DNA from: Vibrio sp. | GTDB taxonomy: Bacteria > Pseudomonadota > Gammaproteobacteria > Enterobacterales > Vibrionaceae | NCBI GenBank assembly: GCA_007124475.1 | Contig: SLFB01000051.1 | Coordinates: 1 to 21,738, forward strand | DNA length: 21,738 nt | Direction of reading: 5' to 3' | Part shown: in pieces, positions 15,272-21,738 of the stretch | How the letters are laid out: the number at the start of each line of letters is the position of its first letter | Numbering within the stretch: position 1 is the stretch's first letter | The notes under the pieces: model-generated | Database searches by the model: none | The model's input: the letters and a program-made list of their open reading frames with translations, nothing else | Told to the model about the DNA's origin: nothing | Position numbers and translations under genes: made by a program

Positions 15272-15778
15272 TTAATCTCGCGTAGATTTAGAGCGAAAGC
15301 CATCAAGAATCACCAATGCCGCACCGATACAAATAGCACTATCGGCTAAATTAAAGGCTGGCCAGTGATAGGTTCCCCAATAAAAATCCAGATAATCAAC
15401 CACAAAACCATGCATGATGCGATCATAAACATTACCAACCGCCCCACCAATGATTAATGCATAAGCAATATTATTCCATTTTTCAGTGGCGGGTAAACGG
15501 CGCATCCATGACACCAATAATGCCGTTACCGCAAAGGCAATCCCTGTGAACAACCAACGTTGCCACCCGGCTTGCTCGCTGAGGAAACTGAATGCCGCAC
15601 CATAATTATGAACATAGAGTAAGTTAAAAAATGGCAATACTTCAATCCGATTATGCCACCCATACCCCATGTTATTCATAACAATGGCTTTGATGCTGAT
15701 ATCCGCCAAAAAAATCAGCAGCGCTAGCCACAGCCAGCGCACCCCGGACTGTTTTAAGCTTAATGCCTGTTGAGTCAT
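15272..15778 (-). CDS. lspA: Lipoprotein signal peptidase II (LspA)
   Basis: LspA is an inner-membrane aspartyl protease that removes signal peptides from diacylglyceryl-modified prolipoproteins, such as the small lipoprotein encoded at 10965-11306. The 168-residue protein has four hydrophobic segments (about 13-33, 75-92, 103-117 and 141-160). The conserved blocks GGAVGNVYDR and AFNLADSAIC carry the catalytic Asp119 and Asp146. AGGT stands 5 bases before the ATG. It starts 33 bp after the ileS stop in the usual ribF-ileS-lspA order. Confidence 0.97.
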   Translation of the reverse strand: MTQQALSLKQSGVRWLWLALLIFLADISIKAIVMNNMGYGWHNRIEVLPFFNLLYVHNYGAAFSFLSEQAGWQRWLFTGIAFAVTALLVSWMRRLPATEKWNNIAYALIIGGAVGNVYDRIMHGFVVDYLDFYWGTYHWPAFNLADSAICIGAALVILDGFRSKSTRD

Positions 15779-15811
15779 AGATAACCTAAGTGATTGATTA
15801 AAATTACAACG

Positions 15812-18658
15812 TTAAGCAAATTGACGCTGCTCACCGTCACCATCAATATTAGATACGCAACGACCACAAATAGTTTCATGACCTTTGATCGTGCCTACAT
15901 CATCAGTGTGATGCCAGCAACGCTCACATTTCTCGGCGTCCACTTTGTTTACGGTAACCCATAAGCCATCAATTTCTGTCGCCTGTGCATCGCTGCTCTT
16001 TTCCGTTAGTGGTTTCACTGAGGCTTTAGATGTCAGCAGTACAAAACGTAACTCATTGTCTAGCTTATTGAGTAAACTCGCTAATTTGTCGTCAACAAAC
16101 AACGTCACTTCAGCCTGTAACGATCCACCAATCACTTTTTCGCTACGTGCTTGCTCAAGCAGTTTGTTAACAGCACCACGAACGTGTTGAACCTCAGTCC
16201 AGAAATCATTATTGAAGCTTTCGTTTTCATTTAAAGCAACGAGGTCTTGATACCATTCGCTAGTGAAAACAAATTGCTCACGAACGTCACCATTCGCTTG
16301 CTTACTTGGCATCGCTAACCAAATTTCATCCGCGGTGAACGACATGATAGGAGCCATCCAGCGCACTAATGCTTCAACAATATAGTAAAGCGCGGTTTGA
16401 CAGCTGCGCTGAGCATGACCACCACGTTTTGCTGTGTACTGACGATCTTTAATCACATCGAGATAGAATGACCCCATCTCAATCGAACAGAAATGCATCA
16501 ACCGTTGGACAACCGCATGCGTGTTGTATTCATCATACGCTTTAATGATCTCTTGCTGAGCCGCTAACGCGCGGGCCACAGCCCAGCGATCCAGTGCTAC
16601 CATCTCTTCTACTGGGATCATGTCAGTGCTTGGCTCAAAACCGTTTAAGTTTGCCAAGAAGAAACGCGCCGTATTACGGATCCGACGATACGCATCAGCA
16701 CTGCGTTTTAGGATCTCATCAGAAACCGCTACTTCACCGGTATAATCTGTCGATGCTACCCATAAGCGTAAAATATCAGCACCTAATTTGTTGGTCACAT
16801 CTTTCGGTGCAATAACGTTACCGATTGATTTAGACATTTTACGACCTTGTCCATCAACCACAAAGCCATGAGTTAACACTTCTTTATAAGGTGCTTTGCC
16901 TTTCATCGCGACCGATGAAATCAAAGATGATTGGAACCAACCACGGTGTTGATCTGAACCCTCTAGATACATATCGGCTTGCGCGCCATTGAACTCGCTA
17001 CGCGTATCGACAACAGCATAATGAGTCACGCCAGAATCAAACCATACATCCAAAGTGTCCAATACTTTCTCGTATTGATCAGCATCGGCACCTAATAGCT
17101 GCGCTGGATCAACATCCCACCAAGCTTGAATACCTTGTTGCTCAACCAACTGCGCAACTTTTTCAATTAACTCCAGTGAGTTAGGATGCAATTCAGCGGT
17201 TTCTTTATGAACAAACAGAGCAATTGGCACACCCCAAGTACGCTGACGAGAGATACACCACTCTGGACGGCCTTCTACCATGCCTTCAATTCGGCTTTGA
17301 CCCCAATCTGGCATCCATTGTACGCCTTTGATTTCACTTAACGCCTGCTCACGCAGACCCGCTTGATCCATGGAAATAAACCATTGTGGCGTGGCACGGA
17401 AAATAATTGGGGTTTTATGACGCCAGCAATGTGGATAGCTATGTTCGTAAGCATGATGATGCAATAACGCACCTTTTTCTTTTAATACTTCAACCACAGC
17501 GTCATTGGCTTTAAATACATGCTGGCCTGCAAATAGCTCTGTATCTGACAGGTAAACACCATTTGAACCGACTGGGTTTGCGACTTCTAAACCATATTTC
17601 TGACCAACGGCAAAGTCTTCTTGACCATGACCTGGAGCAGTATGAACAACACCAGTACCCGACTCGGTAGTCACGTGATCGCCTAAAATAGCGGGAACGG
17701 TAAAGTCATAAAATGGGTGCTTAAATTGTGTTAACTCAAGCTCAGCCCCTGTCGTGAAGCCAAGATTATGGAAATGCTCAATACCGGCACGATCCATCAC
17801 TTGTTTAGCCAGTTCAGAAGCCACAATAATGCGCTCAGGTTGCTCACCTTCAACTTGGATAAGGACATATTCTAAATCACTTCGTAAACAAACAGCGCGG
17901 TTAGCTGGCAGTGTCCACGGCGTCGTCGTCCAGATCACGATGGATATCGGCCCTTGCCCTTGATGACCTTCAGGCAAATTAAATTTAGCTAATAAGCTTG
18001 CTTCATCATCAGCAGAAAAACGCACATCGATAGAAGGTGATACTTTGTTCTTATACTCAACTTCCGCCTCAGCCAGCGCTGAGCCACAATCGGTACACCA
18101 ATGTACAGGTTTAAAACCTTTCAGTAAGTGGCCATTATCGGCAATTTTACCTAATGCGCGGATGATATTCGCTTCGGTGGCGAAATCCATCGTACGATAA
18201 GGCTTATCCCACTCACCCAAAACGCCAAGTCGTTTAAAGCTTTCTTTTTGCCCTTCAACTTGACCCGCTGCATATTCACGGCATTTCTCACGAAACTCAG
18301 CCGCTGTCACTTTTTTCCCAGGCTTGCCGACCTTTTTTTCCACCATTAATTCGATCGGTAAACCATGACAGTCCCAACCTGGCACATAAGGTGCATCAAA
18401 ACCTGAAAGTGTTTTGGATTTAATTATAATGTCTTTAAGAATCTTATTGAGGGCGTGACCAATATGAATATCGCCATTCGCATACGGAGGACCGTCATGG
18501 AGAACAAACGACTTTTTACCTTGCTTAGCTTGACGGATCGCTCCGTATAAATTTTGTTTGTACCAACGCGCTAGCATTTCTGGCTCACGTTTAGCCAGAT
18601 CACCACGCATAGGAAACCCTGTTTCAGGTAAGTTCAGGGTATCTTTATATTCACTCAT
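15812..18658 (-). CDS. ileS: Isoleucyl-tRNA synthetase
   Basis: IleRS charges tRNA-Ile and edits mis-activated valine. The protein of 948 residues (E. coli 938) is of the bacterial type. It shows the class I HIGH signature at 65-68 (PPYANGDIHIGHAL), an editing domain with VIWTTTPWTLPANRAV and GTGVVHTAPGHGQEDF, WCISRQRTWGVPI, and KMSKS at 607-611. A C-terminal zinc knuckle has Cys911, Cys914, Cys931 and Cys934 (CERCW...CGRC). It starts 30 bp after ribF stops; the ribosome site before the ATG is weak (GGAATTAAGA). Nothing is missing. Confidence 0.98.
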   Translation of the reverse strand: MSEYKDTLNLPETGFPMRGDLAKREPEMLARWYKQNLYGAIRQAKQGKKSFVLHDGPPYANGDIHIGHALNKILKDIIIKSKTLSGFDAPYVPGWDCHGLPIELMVEKKVGKPGKKVTAAEFREKCREYAAGQVEGQKESFKRLGVLGEWDKPYRTMDFATEANIIRALGKIADNGHLLKGFKPVHWCTDCGSALAEAEVEYKNKVSPSIDVRFSADDEASLLAKFNLPEGHQGQGPISIVIWTTTPWTLPANRAVCLRSDLEYVLIQVEGEQPERIIVASELAKQVMDRAGIEHFHNLGFTTGAELELTQFKHPFYDFTVPAILGDHVTTESGTGVVHTAPGHGQEDFAVGQKYGLEVANPVGSNGVYLSDTELFAGQHVFKANDAVVEVLKEKGALLHHHAYEHSYPHCWRHKTPIIFRATPQWFISMDQAGLREQALSEIKGVQWMPDWGQSRIEGMVEGRPEWCISRQRTWGVPIALFVHKETAELHPNSLELIEKVAQLVEQQGIQAWWDVDPAQLLGADADQYEKVLDTLDVWFDSGVTHYAVVDTRSEFNGAQADMYLEGSDQHRGWFQSSLISSVAMKGKAPYKEVLTHGFVVDGQGRKMSKSIGNVIAPKDVTNKLGADILRLWVASTDYTGEVAVSDEILKRSADAYRRIRNTARFFLANLNGFEPSTDMIPVEEMVALDRWAVARALAAQQEIIKAYDEYNTHAVVQRLMHFCSIEMGSFYLDVIKDRQYTAKRGGHAQRSCQTALYYIVEALVRWMAPIMSFTADEIWLAMPSKQANGDVREQFVFTSEWYQDLVALNENESFNNDFWTEVQHVRGAVNKLLEQARSEKVIGGSLQAEVTLFVDDKLASLLNKLDNELRFVLLTSKASVKPLTEKSSDAQATEIDGLWVTVNKVDAEKCERCWHHTDDVGTIKGHETICGRCVSNIDGDGEQRQFA

Positions 18659-18688
18659 CGATTCTTAATTCCGTTGTATTGGGCGACG

Positions 18689-19657
18689 TTAGACATTATG
18701 CGGATCGGTGGAATCAACCGATTCACGGTTAAACTGCTGCAGCCACACCCTTGCTGCATCAGCATCCAATTCAATTTGTTGTTTTAAAGCATCAAACGAT
18801 GCAAATCTTTGTTCATCTCGCAACTTATGTAATAAAACAACTTCAAGCTGCTGGCCATATAAATGGCCTTTAAAGTCAAAAAGATGCACTTCTAACTGCT
18901 GGCGAACACCATTAACGGTCGGCCGCTGGCCTATATTGGCAACGCCACCAAAGACTTGACCATCCAGACCATACACTTTAACGACATACACACCAGAAAT
19001 AGGTGAAACACAGCGCTTAAGAGGAAGGTTAGCGGTAGGAAAACCAATCGTTCGACCTAATTTTCTACCGTGGGAAACTCGCCCACTGATGCTGTATCTT
19101 CGGCCTAACATCTCAGCTGCCTTATCGAGCTGATCATTAGCTAGTGCATCTCGAATTAAAGTACTGCTAACTCGATGTTGCTGAACACAAAAACTCTGCG
19201 TGCTAACGACCTGGAAACCATACTGATCGCCTGCTTGACGTAGCATATCAAAGTTGCCTTTACGACCTTGACCAAAGCAAAAATCATCACCAACAACCAG
19301 AAACTTAACACCCAATTGCCTAACCAACAAGTCACAGATAAAGGCTTGTGGTTCTAAATTAGCGAAATGTTGATTAAAGTTGACGCACAATAGACGATCG
19401 ATCGCTAGTTTATCTAACTGAACAAATTTATCTCTCAAACGAGTTAATCGCGCGGGAGCTTTAGCTTTTAAAAAAAGCTCCATTGGTTGTGGCTCGAAAG
19501 TCATTACTACCGATGGTAAATTCAACTTTTTTGCCTGCTCAGAAACTTGGCTCAAGACTTGCTGATGGCCAAGATGAACACCATCAAAATTACCTATGGT
19601 TAACACACAACCACTATGATGAGGTTTAATATTATGGATACCGCGGATTAATTCCAT
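18689..19657 (-). CDS. ribF: Bifunctional riboflavin kinase / FAD synthetase RibF
   Basis: RibF phosphorylates riboflavin to FMN and adenylates it to FAD. I take the ATG at 19655-19657 (MELIRGIHNI) as start, giving 322 residues (E. coli 313). The frame is open 27 codons higher, but that part does not look like the family and lies in the leader. The N-terminal FMN adenylyltransferase shows GNFDGVHLGHQ (22-32) and VVGDDFCFGQGRKGN. The C-terminal flavokinase shows GRTIGFPTANLPL and GGVANIGQRPT. The start has no strong Shine-Dalgarno sequence. A separate promoter appears to overlap the 3' end of murJ upstream. Confidence 0.95.
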   Translation of the reverse strand: MELIRGIHNIKPHHSGCVLTIGNFDGVHLGHQQVLSQVSEQAKKLNLPSVVMTFEPQPMELFLKAKAPARLTRLRDKFVQLDKLAIDRLLCVNFNQHFANLEPQAFICDLLVRQLGVKFLVVGDDFCFGQGRKGNFDMLRQAGDQYGFQVVSTQSFCVQQHRVSSTLIRDALANDQLDKAAEMLGRRYSISGRVSHGRKLGRTIGFPTANLPLKRCVSPISGVYVVKVYGLDGQVFGGVANIGQRPTVNGVRQQLEVHLFDFKGHLYGQQLEVVLLHKLRDEQRFASFDALKQQIELDADAARVWLQQFNRESVDSTDPHNV

Positions 19658-19801
19658 GGGGATAAACTTAACACCTATGTTATCGATTGTACTGATCAAC
19701 CTAAAGTTTACTCTTGGTCTAGTGACATTAGGCAGCAAGCAGAATAGCCCTAATAATGGCGCTTTTTCAAAATTATCACGATTAGGGCATTAAACCGAAA
19801 G

Positions 19802-19831
19802 ATTATACCTTAAAAACCATTAATCTGTCGC
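19802..19831 (-). promoter_or_regulatory. Candidate ribF-ileS-lspA promoter
   Basis: On the minus strand GCGACA (19826-19831, 4 of 6) and a perfect TATAAT (19802-19807) are 18 bp apart. The -35 box lies within the last codons of murJ. Transcripts would have a leader of about 140 nt with an 8-bp inverted repeat (19747-19754 with 19781-19788). Confidence 0.5.
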
Positions 19832-21382
19832 TGCTTTTAAATCGATAAAACGAACGCCACAAATCAATAATGTCAGCAGATAAGCCACGCCACCAAGGGT
19901 GATTAAACCAAATAAACTCAATGCCCTTTGGCTTAAACTCCATTCGAGCCACTGCTCAATCGAAGCTAACTGCCAATTGATGACCATGACCATAACCGTA
20001 CCAGCGACCACCAATTTGATGATAAAAACTAAGGTTTTGATACTGATTTGATACACATTTTGTAGATGTAAACCTCGATAAAGTAATCCCATATTTAACA
20101 AAGCAGACAACGCCGTCGCTGCGGCCAAACCAACATAACCAAACGGCCAAGCCAATAGAGCGTTAAAAATCATATTACTGACCATAGCAATAATGCCATA
20201 ACGCACTGGCGTTTTTATATCTTGCCGAGAATAGTAGCCAGGAGCTAAAACTTTAATCAGCATAAAACTGAGCAGACCGAGGGAATAAGCAAACAGCGAC
20301 ATTGATGCTTGATGGACATCGTAAATTGTAAACTCGCCTCGCATGAAAAGCACCATCAGCATCGGCTTCGCCAGCACCATCAGCCCAAGCATTGCTGGAA
20401 TGCCGAGCAAAAAAACCATCCGCACTCCCCAATCCATGGTTTGAGCAAAACCTTGCGCATGCGCATCGACATGTTTACGTGACAGAGCCGGTAAAATCAC
20501 CGTCGCAATGGCAATACCAAAGAGCCCAAGTGGGAACTCTAACAAACGGTCAGAGTAATACAGCCAACTGATCGAGCCTGTTTGTAAAAAACTGGCGATA
20601 AACGAATCAAACAGTAAATTAATCTGACTCACTGATACACCAAATAAAGCGGGAATCATCAAGGTGCGAATTTTAACAACCCCAGGATCTTTCCATGCCC
20701 ATTTAGGCCTTACCAAAACTCCAGCTTGAATCAAAAACGGGAGCTGAAATAAAAACTGTACTAATCCACCTAAAAACACCCCAATCGCTAAGGCAATTTC
20801 TGGCCTATCCAGATAAGGAGCGATGTACCAAGCGGAAAGTATCATCATTACGTTCAAAAAAACTGGAGTAAAAGAAGAGACAGCAAATTTACCCAAGGTA
20901 TTTAAAATCGCCCCAGATAAAGCAACGAAACTAATAAACCACAGATAAGGAAAGGTAATCTTTAATAATAAGCTCGCTAATTCGTATTTTCCTGCTGCAG
21001 GTCCACCAGATAACCAATCTAAAAACCACCCAGCACCAAATACCGCGGTGACGGCACCTGAAAAGACAATTCCGAGCAAAGTCACCACTGTGACTAACAC
21101 CCCTAACGTTCCAGAAACCTTAGCAATTAAATCACGAGTTTTTTGCTTATCGCCTGCGGCATGGTATTCGGTTAATACCGGCACAAAGGCTTGCGAAAAC
21201 GCCCCTTCAGCAAATAATCGACGTAAAAAGTTCGGGATCCGATTAGCAAAGAAAAAAACATCAGCGCTAGCACCCGCGCCCATTAAATTGGCCACAACAA
21301 CATCACGTACTAGCCCCAATACGCGGGAAACAAATGTCATTGCACTCACAATCATGCCAGATTTGAGTAAACGTTTACTCAC
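19820..21382 (-). CDS. murJ: Lipid II flippase MurJ (MviN)
   Basis: MurJ moves lipid II across the inner membrane for peptidoglycan synthesis. The protein belongs to the MOP superfamily and has many hydrophobic segments, about 14, across 520 residues. The family blocks SRVLGLVRDVVVANLMGAG, NRIPNFLRRLFAEGAFSQAF, LKITFPYLWF, GVSVSQINLLFDS and VLAPGYYSRQDIKTPV are intact. I take the GTG at 21380-21382 (SKRLLKSG...) as start, because GAGGTGA lies directly upstream at good spacing. The frame opens seven codons earlier at a TTG with no ribosome site. It is divergent from rpsT and upstream of ribF on the same strand. Confidence 0.96.
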   Translation of the reverse strand: MSKRLLKSGMIVSAMTFVSRVLGLVRDVVVANLMGAGASADVFFFANRIPNFLRRLFAEGAFSQAFVPVLTEYHAAGDKQKTRDLIAKVSGTLGVLVTVVTLLGIVFSGAVTAVFGAGWFLDWLSGGPAAGKYELASLLLKITFPYLWFISFVALSGAILNTLGKFAVSSFTPVFLNVMMILSAWYIAPYLDRPEIALAIGVFLGGLVQFLFQLPFLIQAGVLVRPKWAWKDPGVVKIRTLMIPALFGVSVSQINLLFDSFIASFLQTGSISWLYYSDRLLEFPLGLFGIAIATVILPALSRKHVDAHAQGFAQTMDWGVRMVFLLGIPAMLGLMVLAKPMLMVLFMRGEFTIYDVHQASMSLFAYSLGLLSFMLIKVLAPGYYSRQDIKTPVRYGIIAMVSNMIFNALLAWPFGYVGLAAATALSALLNMGLLYRGLHLQNVYQISIKTLVFIIKLVVAGTVMVMVINWQLASIEQWLEWSLSQRALSLFGLITLGGVAYLLTLLICGVRFIDLKAATD

Positions 21383-21547
21383 AGTCACCTCAGAGATAAA
21401 CAAAAAATAAAAATTTAGGGATAGTCTCGACTCACCGACCCCAAGCCAGATATTCTGACAAAGCCTTACAAATCAAAGGCTGGCAGCGATTAATGCCTAC
21501 TATCCTTTAATCTTGCTGAAGAATGTCAGAGTGAGATCAGATAAGTA

Positions 21548-21577
21548 TTAGCATTGCCCCAAAAATACTGTTAGAAT
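21548..21577 (+). promoter_or_regulatory. Candidate rpsT promoter P1 (extended -10)
   Basis: TTAGCA (21548-21553, 4 of 6) and TAGAAT (21572-21577, 5 of 6) are 18 bp apart, with TG one base before the -10 box. E. coli rpsT also has two tandem promoters about 90 bp apart; here the two -10 boxes are 102 bp apart. Confidence 0.5.
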
Positions 21578-21609
21578 CCACGCCATCTTAACCGCGAAAG
21601 CTTTCTGAT

Positions 21610-21625
21610 ACCAAACATGTTTGGT
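21610..21625. promoter_or_regulatory. 16-bp perfect palindrome, possible operator
   Basis: ACCAAACATGTTTGGT is its own reverse complement over 16 bp. It sits between the two rpsT promoter candidates. There is no T-run, so it is not a terminator. It could be a binding site for a dimeric regulator; I cannot name one. Confidence 0.35.
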
Positions 21626-21650
21626 TTAGACGGGTTTTTGCACAAATCAT

Positions 21651-21679
21651 TTGACATTTAAGTGCAAATAAGGGATATT
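21651..21679 (+). promoter_or_regulatory. Candidate rpsT promoter P2
   Basis: A perfect TTGACA (21651-21656), a 17-bp gap and GATATT (21674-21679, 4 of 6) are followed by a GC-rich discriminator (CCGGCCC), a feature of promoters under stringent control. The start codon follows about 48 bp later. Confidence 0.65.
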
Positions 21680-21727
21680 TCCGGCCCTTAAATTGTCACC
21701 GAACTAAAGTTTTTGGGAGTTAGACCC

Positions 21728-21738
21728 TTGGCAAATAA
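21728..21738 (+). CDS. rpsT: Ribosomal protein S20, first codons only (runs off the right edge)
   Basis: Only TTG GCA AAT AA is visible, reading M-A-N and the first two bases of the next codon, which fits the S20 start MAN(N/I)KS. E. coli rpsT likewise uses the rare start UUG, which takes part in its autoregulation by S20. GGGAG lies 8 bases upstream and two tandem promoters precede it. The neighbourhood (murJ, ribF, ileS on the opposite strand) is where rpsT is found in related genomes. With under four codons visible, the call depends on this context. Confidence 0.7.

Larger units (their letters stand above)
21404..21727. other. murJ-rpsT divergent intergenic region
   Basis: It contains two tandem rpsT promoter candidates, a perfect 16-bp palindrome (21610-21625) between them, and the rpsT ribosome site GGGAG at 21715-21719. 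I found no clear murJ promoter pair, no terminator and no small gene. Confidence 0.5.

Noticed and set aside
19658..19801. FMN riboswitch before ribF
   Set aside because: I could not find the conserved RFN core blocks; only a simple inverted repeat is present.
21048..21410. Plus-strand open frame of 120 codons opposite the murJ start
   Set aside because: It is antisense to conserved MurJ sequence and its low-complexity Thr/Lys/Ala composition is that of a shadow frame.

Overview
The window looks like a core-chromosome segment of a gamma-proteobacterium of the family Vibrionaceae (Vibrio/Photobacterium type). The protein sequences resemble Vibrio homologues as I remember them. The gene order slt | ettA - PilZ gene - tyrA - aroF | btsS - btsR - nagZ | anmK - cstA - ispH - fkpB - lspA - ileS - ribF - murJ | rpsT is, as far as I recall, that of the Vibrio large chromosome. 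Composition looks uniform and AT-leaning, and I saw no phage, integron, transposase gene, CRISPR array or tRNA.

Left part (1-6200): the N-terminal two thirds of the lytic transglycosylase gene slt runs off the left edge. Divergent from it is ettA, which carries an in-frame TAA at codon 266, between its two ABC domains. A small PilZ-domain gene follows, converging on the aroF-tyrA operon for entry into tyrosine synthesis. That operon has two adjacent TyrR-box-like sites upstream and an ERIC element in its probable leader.

Middle part (6200-13560): btsS-btsR encode a LytS/LytTR-type two-component system of the pyruvate-sensing BtsSR kind. nagZ and anmK (divergent) belong to peptidoglycan recycling. 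A small DUF2799-like lipoprotein gene follows. cstA encodes a short CstA/BtsT-family transporter and is the likely target of BtsR. About 465 bp upstream of cstA are three perfect copies of ACC(A/G)CT(C/T)A in exact 20-bp phase, followed by a plausible promoter. Between that promoter and the gene lies one ERIC element inserted into another at a TA dinucleotide; the inner copy also carries a 70-bp block made of three hairpins. A further degenerate ERIC lies just after cstA, so the gene is bracketed by ERICs.

Right part (13560-21738): a minus-strand housekeeping cluster, murJ, ribF-ileS-lspA, then fkpB-ispH. A terminator after lspA and a TATAAT box before fkpB suggest that fkpB-ispH is partly separate. 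The right edge has tandem promoters and the first codons (TTG start) of rpsT, divergent from murJ.

The main points for a second look are the split ettA, the triple BtsR-type operator, and the ERIC-in-ERIC structure between operator and transporter gene. No wholly new system is evident; the novelty is in regulatory architecture.
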